A program made the position numbers and the translations under genes. Under the pieces are notes generated by a model. The model was not told where the DNA came from, searched no databases, and saw only the letters and a program-made list of their open reading frames with translations. DNA of 64,000 nucleotides. Source: an uncultured Rhizobium sp. (GTDB lineage Bacteria > Pseudomonadota > Alphaproteobacteria > Rhizobiales > Rhizobiaceae). The stretch is from positions 1-64,000 of the forward strand of contig CAMFHE010000026.1 in NCBI GenBank assembly GCA_945952045.1, read 5' to 3'. Shown piece after piece: positions 23,501-32,261 of the stretch (within the stretch, counting starts at the first letter, position 1; each line of letters begins with the position of its first letter).

Positions 23501-24161
23501 GCCGACTGTCGGCGAGCCTATCATTCTCCGTGACTTTGCCCTGCACAAGCAGGAGAAGGCGCGCCGGGAACTGGAAATCAAGAGCAGCCATCTGTCGATG
23601 GCGACGAAGAGCGCCACGGCGCGAATCGCTGCCGATGAATTCGGGATGAAGCCGGCTTGGTTTTGCCTGCGCGTCGCGGATGGATTCGAAACGGATGTGG
23701 AAAACTATCTGGTGAAGGAGGGTGTTGAAGCCCTCGTCGTGCGCTCGAATCCGCAAGAGGTGCGTCGCCGCCGCCGCGTTCGCATTATCCCAGGACGTGC
23801 GATTTTGCGCGGCTATGTTATGGTTCGTTGCTGTGCTCTGGCGGCTGCGATCATGGGATTGCTATCGGTCGACAATGTTCTGGAAATCCTCGGCGGGCCT
23901 GTGAATCCCTATCGTGCGTCGGAAGAGGAAATCAATAATTTCAAGATGATGGCACTCGACGGCAAGTATGATCACGTCGATGACGAACTGGCTGGCCTCA
24001 AGCTCGGCGATCAGGTTCGCGTGACTGATGGTCCCTTCGCGTGGTTTCAGGCGGTCGTGACGGCAATCGATGAGGAAAGCCATTCCTGCACTGTTGAGAT
24101 CGACATTTTCGGGAAACCAACGCCGATCATTTTGGACCTTGCGGCAATTCAGAAACTGTGA
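23484..24161 (+). CDS. NusG-like transcription (anti)termination factor
   Basis: 225 residues. An N-terminal extension of about 55 residues precedes an NGN-type domain (AWFCLRVADGFETDVENYLV, RRVRIIPGRAILRGYVMVR, VDNVLEILGG). A KOW domain follows (LKLGDQVRVTDGPFAWFQAVV, then the C-terminal strand). This matches NusG/RfaH architecture, so it should bind RNA polymerase. It overlaps the replication gene by 17 bases and is the last gene before a hairpin cluster and the morphogenesis genes. It probably controls late transcription. A tract of three ATGs gives alternative starts. Confidence 0.82.
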   Translation: MMMQHKPTVGEPIILRDFALHKQEKARRELEIKSSHLSMATKSATARIAADEFGMKPAWFCLRVADGFETDVENYLVKEGVEALVVRSNPQEVRRRRRVRIIPGRAILRGYVMVRCCALAAAIMGLLSVDNVLEILGGPVNPYRASEEEINNFKMMALDGKYDHVDDELAGLKLGDQVRVTDGPFAWFQAVVTAIDEESHSCTVEIDIFGKPTPIILDLAAIQKL

Positions 24162-24233
24162 GAGTCATTCGGTCACGGATGAGCGTGGATCCCATGTGTG
24201 TGCTCTTGAGTCATCGGCTAGACCGGTGGCGAA

Positions 24234-24308
24234 CGAAGCGAAAGCTTCGGAGTTGGTAGCCGGCACGCCCCATCCCTGAACGGCTTCGAGCGAAGCACAG
24301 ATTCAGGG
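24234..24308 (+). ncRNA. Two strong hairpins downstream of the NusG-like gene
   Basis: Hairpin 1 (24234-24249): CGAAGC and GCTTCG closed by a GAAA tetraloop. Hairpin 2 (24274-24308): outer stem CCCTGAA/TTCAGGG enclosing an inner GCTTC/GAAGC stem-loop. No open frame covers them. They may be the RNA target of the adjacent NusG-like factor, an antitermination site or a small RNA. The rest of 24162-24403 is non-coding apart from the terminator. Confidence 0.45.
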
Positions 24309-24338
24309 CCAGTGCGTAAGCTATGATCAGATGACAGC

Positions 24339-24362
24339 GGCGACCTTCGGGTCGCCTTTTTT
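24339..24362 (+). terminator. Rho-independent terminator before the late genes
   Basis: GGCGACC, TTCG loop, GGTCGCC, then a run of six T. It ends 41 bases before the first late gene at 24404. Late genes would need antitermination through this site or a promoter in the short gap. Confidence 0.8.
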
Positions 24363-24403
24363 ATTCCTTGAGTAAAGATGCGATTCTCCGAAGGGAGGCG
24401 GCT

Positions 24404-24970
24404 ATGCAGCTTGTCGTCACATGGAAGGATGTTCGCGGCTTCAACCGCTTTCACGACCAGGTGCGGCAGATCGAAGCCCAATTCCCGAAAGCAATCCCGC
24501 GCCTCATGAATCAGGTCGGTCGGCGTGCCAAGACGAAGGTGATCCGCTCGCTGACCCAACAGACCGGCCTTTTGCGTGACGTGATCGTCCGGGCGGTGAA
24601 GGAAAAGCCGGCATTCTCCGGTGCTCTGCACTACGATCTTCGAACGCGAGGCGGAAACGTTCGCCTCAAATATCTGAGACCGCAGGAAACTGCGGAAGGC
24701 GTGGTCGCCTTTCCCTTCAATGAGCGAACCCTCTATCCCCGCACGTTCATGCGCGGTGGTGAATTCCCGGACCGGAAGACGGTGCCGGAGTTCGACGGCC
24801 ATGTTATGTTTCGCAACCGCAGTTCCGGCCGGCACTACACTTTCGCACGTTCGGGCGTCTACATTCCCGAACAGATGGTCGAGGGCATGGCGCTCGAAGC
24901 ATGGCAGGGCGAGGTTCGTACCACGCTGCCCGCGCGCCTCGATGCCCTGATCGCAAAGCTCTTGGGCTGA
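24404..24970 (+). CDS. Phage minor tail protein Z-like / tail completion protein
   Basis: 188 residues from ATG 24404 with GGGAGG upstream. The helical segment (FPKAIPRLMNQVGRRAKTKVIRSL, QQTGLLRDVIV) and the later GVYIPEQMVEGM fit the prophage minor tail protein Z group. These proteins complete the tail end for head joining. Its place before the terminase genes is unusual for a tail gene. Confidence 0.65.
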   Translation: MQLVVTWKDVRGFNRFHDQVRQIEAQFPKAIPRLMNQVGRRAKTKVIRSLTQQTGLLRDVIVRAVKEKPAFSGALHYDLRTRGGNVRLKYLRPQETAEGVVAFPFNERTLYPRTFMRGGEFPDRKTVPEFDGHVMFRNRSSGRHYTFARSGVYIPEQMVEGMALEAWQGEVRTTLPARLDALIAKLLG

Positions 24971-25121
24971 CCCCCTTCGGGAGGTCGGGCCAAGGGGGGT
25001 CGAAGGGCGACCTCTCACCCTCGACCCCCACCCCCCCCTCACGGGTCCTTCCCCGGCCGCGCCCCCCTGCGGACGCGCGCGACTGCCGGATTTCGCTAGT
25101 GGAATTGGTATTTTTTCTGGG

Positions 25122-25197
25122 TTGACCCGGTTGACGACCGGGCGACGCAGTTGACGACGGCTATGAAAGGCACGGCCATCCCATGACATCGGTTGAC
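25122..25197. promoter_or_regulatory. Cluster of GTTGAC repeats, candidate packaging site or terminase-binding region
   Basis: GGTTGAC or GTTGAC followed by a C/G-rich trinucleotide occurs four times, with TTGAC at 25122, 25131, 25151 and 25193, across the start of the small terminase gene. A C-rich stretch (24971-25080) precedes it. Repeats near the small terminase gene are typical of cos/pac sites. The rest of 24971-25182 contains no gene that I can see. Confidence 0.4.
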
Positions 25198-25812
25198 ACG
25201 CAACAAGGCGATGCCGGCGTTTGGGTTACGATCGCCGAACTGGCTCGCCGCAAAGGAATCAGCAAACAGGCCGCCAGCAAGCGCGTGGATCGTCTCGAAA
25301 AAGACGGCCATCTTTCCACTCGCCGCAAAGGTCGTAACCGCGAAGTCGAGCTTGCCACCTACGACCATGTCGTGGGGCAGGTCGGCGACGCCTTCAAGGA
25401 ACAGGCAGCCGAAACCGGACGCGATCTGCGCGGCGAGCAACAGCAGCCGCAGCAATCCGGATTGCGGGATGCCCAGACCGACCGCGCTCGATACGACGCC
25501 CAGCTTAAAGCGCTGGAACTGGCCGAACGGCAGGGCCTTGTGGTTCCCCTTCGCGGCGAACACGGCCTTGAAACCGGCCTTGTGAAGGTGACAGAAGCGC
25601 TGATCCGCGATCTGGGCGCGCCGCTGAATTGGGTGTCGGAAATCATGCAAGCGTCGGCCCAGGGGGAGGGCGCTTTGCGCCGCCTCCTACGAAGCAAGGT
25701 TCGCGATCAGCGGGCAACGATGGCGCAGAACCTGGCGAAGCTCGCCGGGGAGGCAGCGGAGGCCGAAAAGGCCGGGATTCAGGTCGATTTCATGTTTGGG
25801 GATGAGCCGTGA
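25183..25812 (+). CDS. Terminase small subunit (DNA-binding, Nu1-like)
   Basis: 209 residues. N-terminal winged helix-turn-helix (WVTIAELARRKGISKQAASK, then RVDRLEKDGHLSTRRKGRNR), a Gln-rich linker and a helical C-terminus (AQLKALELAERQGLVVPL). The position immediately before the GpA-type large subunit supports the call. It would recognise the packaging site and load the large subunit. Ends with a GTGA overlap with the next gene. Confidence 0.78.
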   Translation: MTSVDTQQGDAGVWVTIAELARRKGISKQAASKRVDRLEKDGHLSTRRKGRNREVELATYDHVVGQVGDAFKEQAAETGRDLRGEQQQPQQSGLRDAQTDRARYDAQLKALELAERQGLVVPLRGEHGLETGLVKVTEALIRDLGAPLNWVSEIMQASAQGEGALRRLLRSKVRDQRATMAQNLAKLAGEAAEAEKAGIQVDFMFGDEP

Positions 25813-27800
25813 AAGTTACGTTGCGCCGATCCGCAGTCGCGGTCATCGCGGCTGTGCTCGCCGCAGCCATCATGCCTGCCGAACAGGCCGACGCGGTGCA
25901 GTATGCCCGGAAAAACATGATCGTGCCCGATGGGCCGCAGGCCGGTGACCTCTGGGACGATTCACTGACGCCGTACATTCATGAGCCGCTGCTCATGACC
26001 ATGACGGAAAGCGGCGTCAACGAAATCGCGGTGCGCAAGTCGGCGCAGACCGGATTCACGACGCTGTTGCTGGCGTCAGCCGCCTATCACATCGGTCAAG
26101 ACCCGTGCCGCATGATGATCGTGCAGCCGACGACGAACGCGCTGTCGGAATTCAACCGGGAAAAGCTGTCGGTGATGCTGGCGTCGTCACCGGCGATGCG
26201 GAAGCTGGTCCATGAGCAGACCAGCCGGAGCGGCGAAGGTTCTACGGCGTTGGCGAAGCGCTTTCGCGGCGGCTCGCTGAAACTGGCAATCTCGAATTCG
26301 GCGGCTGATCTTCGGTCGTCGACCATCAAGAAAGCCTTTCTCGACGAGGTCGACGAATACCCGGAAGACCTCGACGGGCAGGGCGATCCCTTCGGCATGA
26401 TCGAAGCCCGTCAGGAATCCTTCCTGATGTCCGGCGAATGGCTGCGGGTCTATATCTCGACACCGACCATCAAGGGCGCTTCGAAGATCGAAACCGCCTT
26501 CGAGGCGGGCGATCAACGCTACTGGAATATGCCGTGCCCTGGCTGCGGCGATCCGTTCAAGTTCGTCTTCGACCGGAAATACTTCAAGTTCAAGGATACG
26601 TATCCGCACGATCCGTTCTACGCGACGCCGTGCTGCGGATCGACTGTCGAGGCTCACGAAAAGCTTGCCCTGATGAAAAAGGGCCGCTGGATTGCGGAGA
26701 AGCCCCGGCCCGGCGCTTATCCATCCTACCATTTCGACGCCCTGTCGTCGCCTTTCGTGCCCTGGGCCAAGATCGCCGAACGCTTCGTTGCCTGCAACGG
26801 CGATCCGCAGAAGCTCAAGACGTTCTACAACCTGACGCTCGGTCTTGCCTATGAGATGAAGGGCGATGCGCCCGACCATGTGCGCCTCATGGAGCGGCGC
26901 GACCATTCCTTGAAGCGCGGGCATATCCCGCCGCTGGGCCTGATGATGACGCTGACGGCCGACGTGCAGTTGCGCGGCATCTGGTATGTGGTCAAGGCTT
27001 ACGGACCGGATCGGCAGACATGGCGCGTCGATGCCGGATACATCGAGGGCGAGACCGACGACCCACATGGAGGCGCCTTCCTGAAGCTGGAAGAGTTGCG
27101 CCAGAAGCAATGGCCGGATGCGTTCGGCAAGACGCGGCCGGTCGATTTGACCGGTGTGGATTCGGGCTATCGTAGCCATGTCGTTTACACCTGGTGTCGC
27201 GGCAAACAGAACGTGATGGCGCTGAAGGGCGAAGACGGCTGGGCGCGTCCGCCGCTTGGCCAGCCAAGCCCGGTCGACATCAACTTCAACGGCCGGCGCA
27301 TTCGGCACGGCTGCAACGTCTGGGCTGTCGGAACGTGGTCGCTGAAAGGCGTCTTCTACGCCAACCTGCGCAAAGAGGGCCGCGCCGCCGGCAAGGAACA
27401 AGACCCGCCCGGATACTGCCATTTCGGCGGCTGGATGGATGAAGTCTATTTCCGGCAGATCACGGCGGAATATCTCGGGCAGGAAAAGATCAAGGGCCGG
27501 GAGCGCCAGCGTTGGATGCCGCGACAGGGCGAGGAAAACCACCTGCTCGACTGCGAGGTCTACGGCGACGCTCTGGCCGACTTCCTCGGCGTCTCACGCA
27601 TGACGCCGGACGAATGGCGCCAGCTTATCATGCTGCGCGGCGTTCCCAGCGAAATTGTCAATCCGGGGCTTTTCGCGCCGGTCCCGATCGCCATCGCGGC
27701 GAAGGAAGCCGCACCGCCGGATATTCCGGTAACGACCGTCACCCGCCGGGCCGACGATGACGACGACGGCTGGTCACCACCGCCTGATTTCTGGGAGTAA
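25809..27800 (+). CDS. Terminase large subunit, GpA family
   Basis: 663 residues from GTG 25809. The atypical Walker A region VRKSAQTGFTTLLL and Walker B with catalytic Glu (KKAFLDEVDEYPEDL) identify the ATPase. A CPGCGDPFKF...CCGS zinc-like pair follows, and the C-terminal nuclease part carries acidic residues (DLTGVDSGYRSHVVYTW). It is the ATP-driven motor and nuclease that packages DNA. The first 30 residues are hydrophobic and Ala-rich, resembling a signal peptide, which is odd for this protein; a later start is possible. Confidence 0.93.
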   Translation: MKVTLRRSAVAVIAAVLAAAIMPAEQADAVQYARKNMIVPDGPQAGDLWDDSLTPYIHEPLLMTMTESGVNEIAVRKSAQTGFTTLLLASAAYHIGQDPCRMMIVQPTTNALSEFNREKLSVMLASSPAMRKLVHEQTSRSGEGSTALAKRFRGGSLKLAISNSAADLRSSTIKKAFLDEVDEYPEDLDGQGDPFGMIEARQESFLMSGEWLRVYISTPTIKGASKIETAFEAGDQRYWNMPCPGCGDPFKFVFDRKYFKFKDTYPHDPFYATPCCGSTVEAHEKLALMKKGRWIAEKPRPGAYPSYHFDALSSPFVPWAKIAERFVACNGDPQKLKTFYNLTLGLAYEMKGDAPDHVRLMERRDHSLKRGHIPPLGLMMTLTADVQLRGIWYVVKAYGPDRQTWRVDAGYIEGETDDPHGGAFLKLEELRQKQWPDAFGKTRPVDLTGVDSGYRSHVVYTWCRGKQNVMALKGEDGWARPPLGQPSPVDINFNGRRIRHGCNVWAVGTWSLKGVFYANLRKEGRAAGKEQDPPGYCHFGGWMDEVYFRQITAEYLGQEKIKGRERQRWMPRQGEENHLLDCEVYGDALADFLGVSRMTPDEWRQLIMLRGVPSEIVNPGLFAPVPIAIAAKEAAPPDIPVTTVTRRADDDDDGWSPPPDFWE

Positions 27801-27805
27801 ACGCG

Positions 27806-28006
27806 ATGGCTTGGACTGCCGACGATCTCGCCGCGCTCGATGCGGCGATCGCGACCGGCGCGCAGAAGGTGCGCTACCAGACGCATGAAGTCGAATATCG
27901 GTCGATGGCCGACATGCTTCGGGTACGCGACCTGATCAAGGGCGAGCTAGTCGGCCCGTCAACGGGTGCCGGCGCGATTTTTGCCGAATACGGATCGGAT
28001 TACTGA
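27806..28006 (+). CDS. gpW-like head-tail joining protein
   Basis: 66 residues (MAWTADDLAALDAAIATGAQ, KVRYQTHEVEYRSMADMLRV, RDLIK) match the lambda gpW family. It plugs the portal after packaging and makes the platform for tail attachment. It lies between terminase and portal in lambda order and overlaps the portal start by one base. Confidence 0.9.
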   Translation: MAWTADDLAALDAAIATGAQKVRYQTHEVEYRSMADMLRVRDLIKGELVGPSTGAGAIFAEYGSDY

Positions 28007-29517
28007 TGAACCTGCTCGACAAATTCGTATCGGTCTTTTCGCCTGAAAGCGGCGTCCGCCGCGCGGCGGCGCGCCAGTCGCTCGAAGCCTATGAGCGCCG
28101 GCGGGACTATGCCGCCGCCGGAAACGGTCGGCGCAACAAGGGCTGGAAGGCGCGGGGAACCTCCGCGACGACCGAAGTCGCCGCCGCCTTCTCGACGCTT
28201 CGGGACCGGGCGCGGGAATTTTGCCGTAACAGCCCATTCGGGCACCGCATCCTCGACGTCATGACGGCGCATGTGGTTGGAACGGGTATCATGACCGTTC
28301 CCGATACCGGGAGCGACAGGGCTGACAAGCGCTATCGTCTGGCCCGCGAGCAATGGGAGGAAGTCAGCGACCGGGAGGGCGTTCTTGATTATGGCGGGCA
28401 GCAGGCGCTGTTGTTCCGCTCCATGCTCGAAGGGGGCGACAGCGTTTTGCGGATGTTGCCCGTTTCGATGAACGATGCGGTCGGCTCTGTGCCTTTCCGC
28501 CTGCTCGGGCTGGAAGGCGACACCATCGACACCACCCGTGACAATGTATTGTCGCCGCGTGGACAGTCGAGCACATTGCGGCTCGGCATTCAGGTTGGCG
28601 AATGGGGCGAACGTCAGGGCCTTTACCTGCATCGCCGTCACCCCGGCGACATGGGCGTCGGCAATATTGAGGCATCCGTCTTCGTCGAATGGCGCGACGC
28701 ATGCCATTTGTACCGGCCGTTGCGTCTTGGTCAGTTGCGTGGCGTCACGGTGTTTGCCCCGATCCTTCTGTCAGGTCAGGAAATTCAAGACCTGATGGAA
28801 GCGGCGATCATCCAGCAGCGCACACAGGCTTCGTTTGCCGGCTTCATCAAGAGGCCGCCGGGCGGCGCCAGTCCCTTCGCGACGAAGAAAGACGAGGTCT
28901 CGCAGGATCGTATCACCACGATCAAGCCGGGCCAGATTCAGGACATTGGCGAGGCCGAAATCGTCTTCGCCAATCCATCGTCGCAGTCGGTCTTCGGCGA
29001 AGCCTATATGGCCGGGCTGATGTCGATGGCGGTTGGCGCCGGGCTGACTTACGATCAGGTGACCGGCGATCTTCGCCAGGCCAACTATTCGTCATTGCGG
29101 GCCGGTAAGATCGAATTCCGCCGCCTCGTCGAACAGCAGCAATGGCAGGTCTTCATTCCGATGGTCTGCCGCCCCGTCGACCGCCGTTTCGAGGAATATG
29201 CCGTCATGTCGGGGATCCTGCCGGCGCGGCGCGAAGGCTACCGCGTTCGGCATGTAACGCCGGCAATCGAGCCAATCGATCCGAAGAAGGATTTGGAGGC
29301 CGACATTCTCGCTGTCCGTTCGGGCCGCATGTCACCGCAGGAATTCATCTCCTCCTGGGGTCGGGACTGGCGTCAGAACGTATCGGATTTCGCGGCCTTC
29401 TTCAGCTTCGCCGACGCAAACAAAGTCCCTCTCGATATCGACCCGCGCCGGCCGGCAAACGGTGCCGCCGTTCCCGCGCCGCAGGATCAACAGTCAGGAG
29501 AAAATGCCAATGGCTGA
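28006..29517 (+). CDS. Lambda-type portal protein
   Basis: 503 residues of the gpB-like portal family. Typical segments are FCRNSPFGHRILDVMTAHVV near the N-terminus, HVWRPLRLGQ-type HLYRPLRLGQLRGVTVFAPI, and GLTYDQVTGDLRQANYSSLR, RAGKIEFRRLVEQQQW. It forms the dodecameric ring at the capsid vertex through which DNA passes and nucleates head assembly. Confidence 0.93.
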   Translation: MNLLDKFVSVFSPESGVRRAAARQSLEAYERRRDYAAAGNGRRNKGWKARGTSATTEVAAAFSTLRDRAREFCRNSPFGHRILDVMTAHVVGTGIMTVPDTGSDRADKRYRLAREQWEEVSDREGVLDYGGQQALLFRSMLEGGDSVLRMLPVSMNDAVGSVPFRLLGLEGDTIDTTRDNVLSPRGQSSTLRLGIQVGEWGERQGLYLHRRHPGDMGVGNIEASVFVEWRDACHLYRPLRLGQLRGVTVFAPILLSGQEIQDLMEAAIIQQRTQASFAGFIKRPPGGASPFATKKDEVSQDRITTIKPGQIQDIGEAEIVFANPSSQSVFGEAYMAGLMSMAVGAGLTYDQVTGDLRQANYSSLRAGKIEFRRLVEQQQWQVFIPMVCRPVDRRFEEYAVMSGILPARREGYRVRHVTPAIEPIDPKKDLEADILAVRSGRMSPQEFISSWGRDWRQNVSDFAAFFSFADANKVPLDIDPRRPANGAAVPAPQDQQSGENANG

Positions 29518-30136
29518 CATTATCCGTCTGCCTCGCATGGTGCGCGATGCCGAAGTGCGCGCCGCATCCTATGACGAGGGGCAAAACACTGTCGACGTCA
29601 TCTGGACAACCGGGGCCACGGTGCGTCGCGTCTCGTGGATGGACGGCGAATTTGACGAAGAACTGGTCGTCGATACCCGAAGCGTTCGCCTCGACCGGCT
29701 GAATTCCGGGGCGCCGTTCCTTGATACGCATTCCCGCTTCGCGCTCGAAAACGTGCTTGGTTCGGTCGTGCGCGGAACGGCCCGCCTCGAAGGCGGCAAG
29801 GGTTACGCGACAATCAAGCTTTCGACGGCCGATGATGCCCGTGATCGTGTCGCCCGCATCGTCGAAGGCACGGTCAGCAACGTCTCTGTTGGTTATCGCA
29901 TCCATGCAGTCGAGAAAAAGGAACGCGACGGACAGGTCACCTTGCATCGCGTGATCGACTGGGAACCGTGGGAAATCTCCGCCGTCCCTGTTCCGGCCGA
30001 TCCGGGTTCGTCCATCCGCTCCGGCAATGACGACGCTTTGTACTCGTGCCGTGTCATGCCGACCACGGAAACCATGAATTTCGTTCGCCGCACCCGCATG
30101 CAGATGCAGTTGCGGCAGCTTCAGGCGGCGCTCTGA
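29510..30136 (+). CDS. HK97-type prohead maturation protease
   Basis: 208 residues from ATG 29510 (AGGAG 9 bases upstream). The family core is visible: LNSGAPFLDTHSRFALENVLG with the catalytic His, GTVSNVSVGYRI with the Ser, and DWEPWEISAVPVPADPGS. It would cleave scaffold or capsid N-termini in the procapsid. It overlaps the portal gene by 8 bases. Confidence 0.85.
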   Translation: MADIIRLPRMVRDAEVRAASYDEGQNTVDVIWTTGATVRRVSWMDGEFDEELVVDTRSVRLDRLNSGAPFLDTHSRFALENVLGSVVRGTARLEGGKGYATIKLSTADDARDRVARIVEGTVSNVSVGYRIHAVEKKERDGQVTLHRVIDWEPWEISAVPVPADPGSSIRSGNDDALYSCRVMPTTETMNFVRRTRMQMQLRQLQAAL

Positions 30137-30206
30137 CGCTCTGATAGACCGCGTCAGCGGTGCCCGTAACCGCCCTTGGGCAAGGTTTTTTCTAAGGAAA
30201 CTCTCC

Positions 30207-31835
30207 ATGAAGATGTTTTACCGTACGCTTGCGGTAGCGCTGTCGCTTGCCTTGATCGCAGTCCCCCTTGTGCTTGGCATGCCGGCGGAAGCTTTTGCCG
30301 CAGTCCACGACCATCATTCGGTGATCGCTAGCATTGCCGGTTCGCTGCATGATTTCACGCCCTACGCCGCCGCCAGCCTCGCCGCCCTGCGCGCCGATCT
30401 CGACGGCCTGACCAAACGCGCCTCCGACAAGATCGCCGAATTGAAGGACGATACGCCGGCCGACCAGGCGCGTGCCATCAATGACGATCACGACAAGCTG
30501 GTGAAGGAAATCGAGGCGAAACGCGCCGAGATCGCTGCGGAAGAGGCCGCCGAAGCGGCACGCAATGCTGGCGGCGGAACGCAGCCGCCTGCGGCGGGTG
30601 ACAATGCCCGCTCCGCCGATATTCTCGATATCGGCACGCGCGCCGGTATGGACACCGCCGCCATTCAGGAGGCGATCCGCTCCGGCACCTCGCTTGACGA
30701 TTTCCGCCGTCGCGCCTTCGACCACATGGTCGCCGCCACCGCTGGCACCCGTACCGAACCGGGCCGCGTGTTGCGCGACGAGGCTGAAACCGTGCGCGCC
30801 GCCCGTATCGAAGCGCTGTCTTACCGCCTCGGCGCGGCCATACCGCAGGCCGGCCCGGCGGAGAATGTTCGTGCCCGCATGCGCGACGGCATGATCCGCC
30901 TTGCGATGGAAAGCGTCGGCGAGCGCAACTATCCTGAATCGCCGCGTGAACGCGAAGGCCTTTTCGAACGCGCCGCCCATACCACATCGGATTTCCCGAT
31001 CATCATGGAAGGCGCGATCAACCGGACGCTCGAGGCGCGTTACCGTCTGGCGGAACCGACCTTCCGTCGCATCGCTCGCCAGCGCAATTTCCGCGACTTC
31101 CGCCCGCATACGTCGGTCAAGACCGGCGATTTCCCGATGCTGAAGCCGATTGCGGAAGATGGTGAAATCAAGTTCGGCACGCTGACCGAAGGCAAGGAAC
31201 AGCTTTCCGTCCTCTCCTATGCGGTCGGCCTTGCCGTTTCCCGCCAGCTCATGATCAACGACGATCTCGGCGCCATCAACGAAATGCTGTCGGACTATGG
31301 CGCGACGGTCGCGCTGTTTGAGGAAATCACCTTCTATTCGCAGGCCTTCAACGGCAAGCTTGCGGATGGCAAGACGGTTTTCCACGCCGACCACGGCAAT
31401 CTTGCCGGTGCGGCTTCTGGCATCGACGTCGACAACGTTTCCCTTGGTCGAGCGGCCATGGGTAAGCAGAAAAGCCTGAGCGGCAATGCGCTGTTGAGCA
31501 ATACCCCGTCGCTGATGCTGACCGGCCCCGACCGCATCACGGCGGCCGAAAAGCTCGTCGCCAGCATCACGCCTGCGACAATCGCCAACGTCAATATTTT
31601 CTCCGGCCGTCTGACGCCGTTCAGCACGTCGCAGATTGCCGACCTCGCCTGGTATCTGTTCGCCGATCCGGCTGTCGGTTCGAACTATCGCTGGGGCTAC
31701 CTCGAAGGCTATGAGGCGCCGCGCGTTCGTATCGAAAACCCCTTCGGCCGCCAGGGTATGGCGATGTCTGTCGAACACGACTTCGGCTGCGGCGCGACGG
31801 ATTATCGCTACGGCTACAAGAACGCCGGCCAATAA
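30207..31835 (+). CDS. Major capsid protein
   Basis: 542 residues. The C-terminal 350 residues carry phage major capsid sequence (TTSDFPIIMEGAINRTLEAR, RRIARQRNFRDFRPHTSV, GLAVSRQLMINDDLGAINEM, PRVRIENPFGRQGM) like that of prohead protease/capsid fusion proteins and Mu gpT relatives. Residues 60-130 are a charged coiled-coil (DLDGLTKRASDKIAELKDD), a likely scaffolding or delta domain removed at maturation. The first 30 residues are strongly hydrophobic and signal-like (FYRTLAVALSLALIAVPLVL), which is unusual. A weak hairpin with a T-run lies in the 70-base gap before the gene. Confidence 0.87.
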   Translation: MKMFYRTLAVALSLALIAVPLVLGMPAEAFAAVHDHHSVIASIAGSLHDFTPYAAASLAALRADLDGLTKRASDKIAELKDDTPADQARAINDDHDKLVKEIEAKRAEIAAEEAAEAARNAGGGTQPPAAGDNARSADILDIGTRAGMDTAAIQEAIRSGTSLDDFRRRAFDHMVAATAGTRTEPGRVLRDEAETVRAARIEALSYRLGAAIPQAGPAENVRARMRDGMIRLAMESVGERNYPESPREREGLFERAAHTTSDFPIIMEGAINRTLEARYRLAEPTFRRIARQRNFRDFRPHTSVKTGDFPMLKPIAEDGEIKFGTLTEGKEQLSVLSYAVGLAVSRQLMINDDLGAINEMLSDYGATVALFEEITFYSQAFNGKLADGKTVFHADHGNLAGAASGIDVDNVSLGRAAMGKQKSLSGNALLSNTPSLMLTGPDRITAAEKLVASITPATIANVNIFSGRLTPFSTSQIADLAWYLFADPAVGSNYRWGYLEGYEAPRVRIENPFGRQGMAMSVEHDFGCGATDYRYGYKNAGQ

Positions 31836-31858
31836 CGCGCCCTTCGAGGGAAACTCAC

Positions 31859-31882
31859 CATGCCGGCAATCCCGCCGGCATG
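31859..31882 (+). repeat. 9-bp perfect inverted repeat between capsid and decoration genes
   Basis: CATGCCGGC and GCCGGCATG around six bases, with no T-run after it. It would form a stable mRNA hairpin and could set relative levels of the two head proteins through mRNA stability. Confidence 0.4.
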
Positions 31883-31923
31883 ACGACGCTTTTCCGCTTC
31901 GGCGATCATCAAAGGTATTCACC

Positions 31924-32259
31924 ATGAAAAACTTCGTAGAGGCCGGCAAGTCCATCACGGTGCCGGCGCCGGCGGGCGGCACGGTCTCCGGCAAGATGGT
32001 CATCATCGGTTCGCTTTTCGGCATCGCATCCGTCACCGCAGCCGAAACCGTTCCCGTCGCCCTGCAGACGGAAGGCGTCTTCGCCTATCCCAAGACCGCA
32101 GCGCTCGCGGTGGCAGTCGGCGACAAGCTTTATTACGACGCCACCAATGATGTCCTGAACAAGACGGCGTCGGGCAACAAGCTTGTCGGTGTCGCCGTAG
32201 AGGCTGCGGCGGATGCCGCGGCGACCGTCAATGTAAAGCTCGGCGCGCCGGCCTTCTGA
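31924..32259 (+). CDS. DUF2190 capsid decoration (cement) protein
   Basis: 111 residues of the DUF2190 type: MKNFVEAGKSITVPAPAGGT, VSGKMVIIGSLFGIA, then GVFAYPKTAALAVAVGDKLY and the repeated Ala/Val beta segments at the end. Such proteins decorate and stabilise the capsid surface. Directly follows the capsid gene. Confidence 0.85.
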   Translation: MKNFVEAGKSITVPAPAGGTVSGKMVIIGSLFGIASVTAAETVPVALQTEGVFAYPKTAALAVAVGDKLYYDATNDVLNKTASGNKLVGVAVEAAADAAATVNVKLGAPAF

Positions 32260-32261
32260 TC

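Noticed and set aside
30192..32036. 614-codon antisense frame over the capsid and decoration genes
   Set aside because: Low-complexity Arg/Gly/Ala composition typical of a shadow frame; the sense strand encodes clear capsid proteins.
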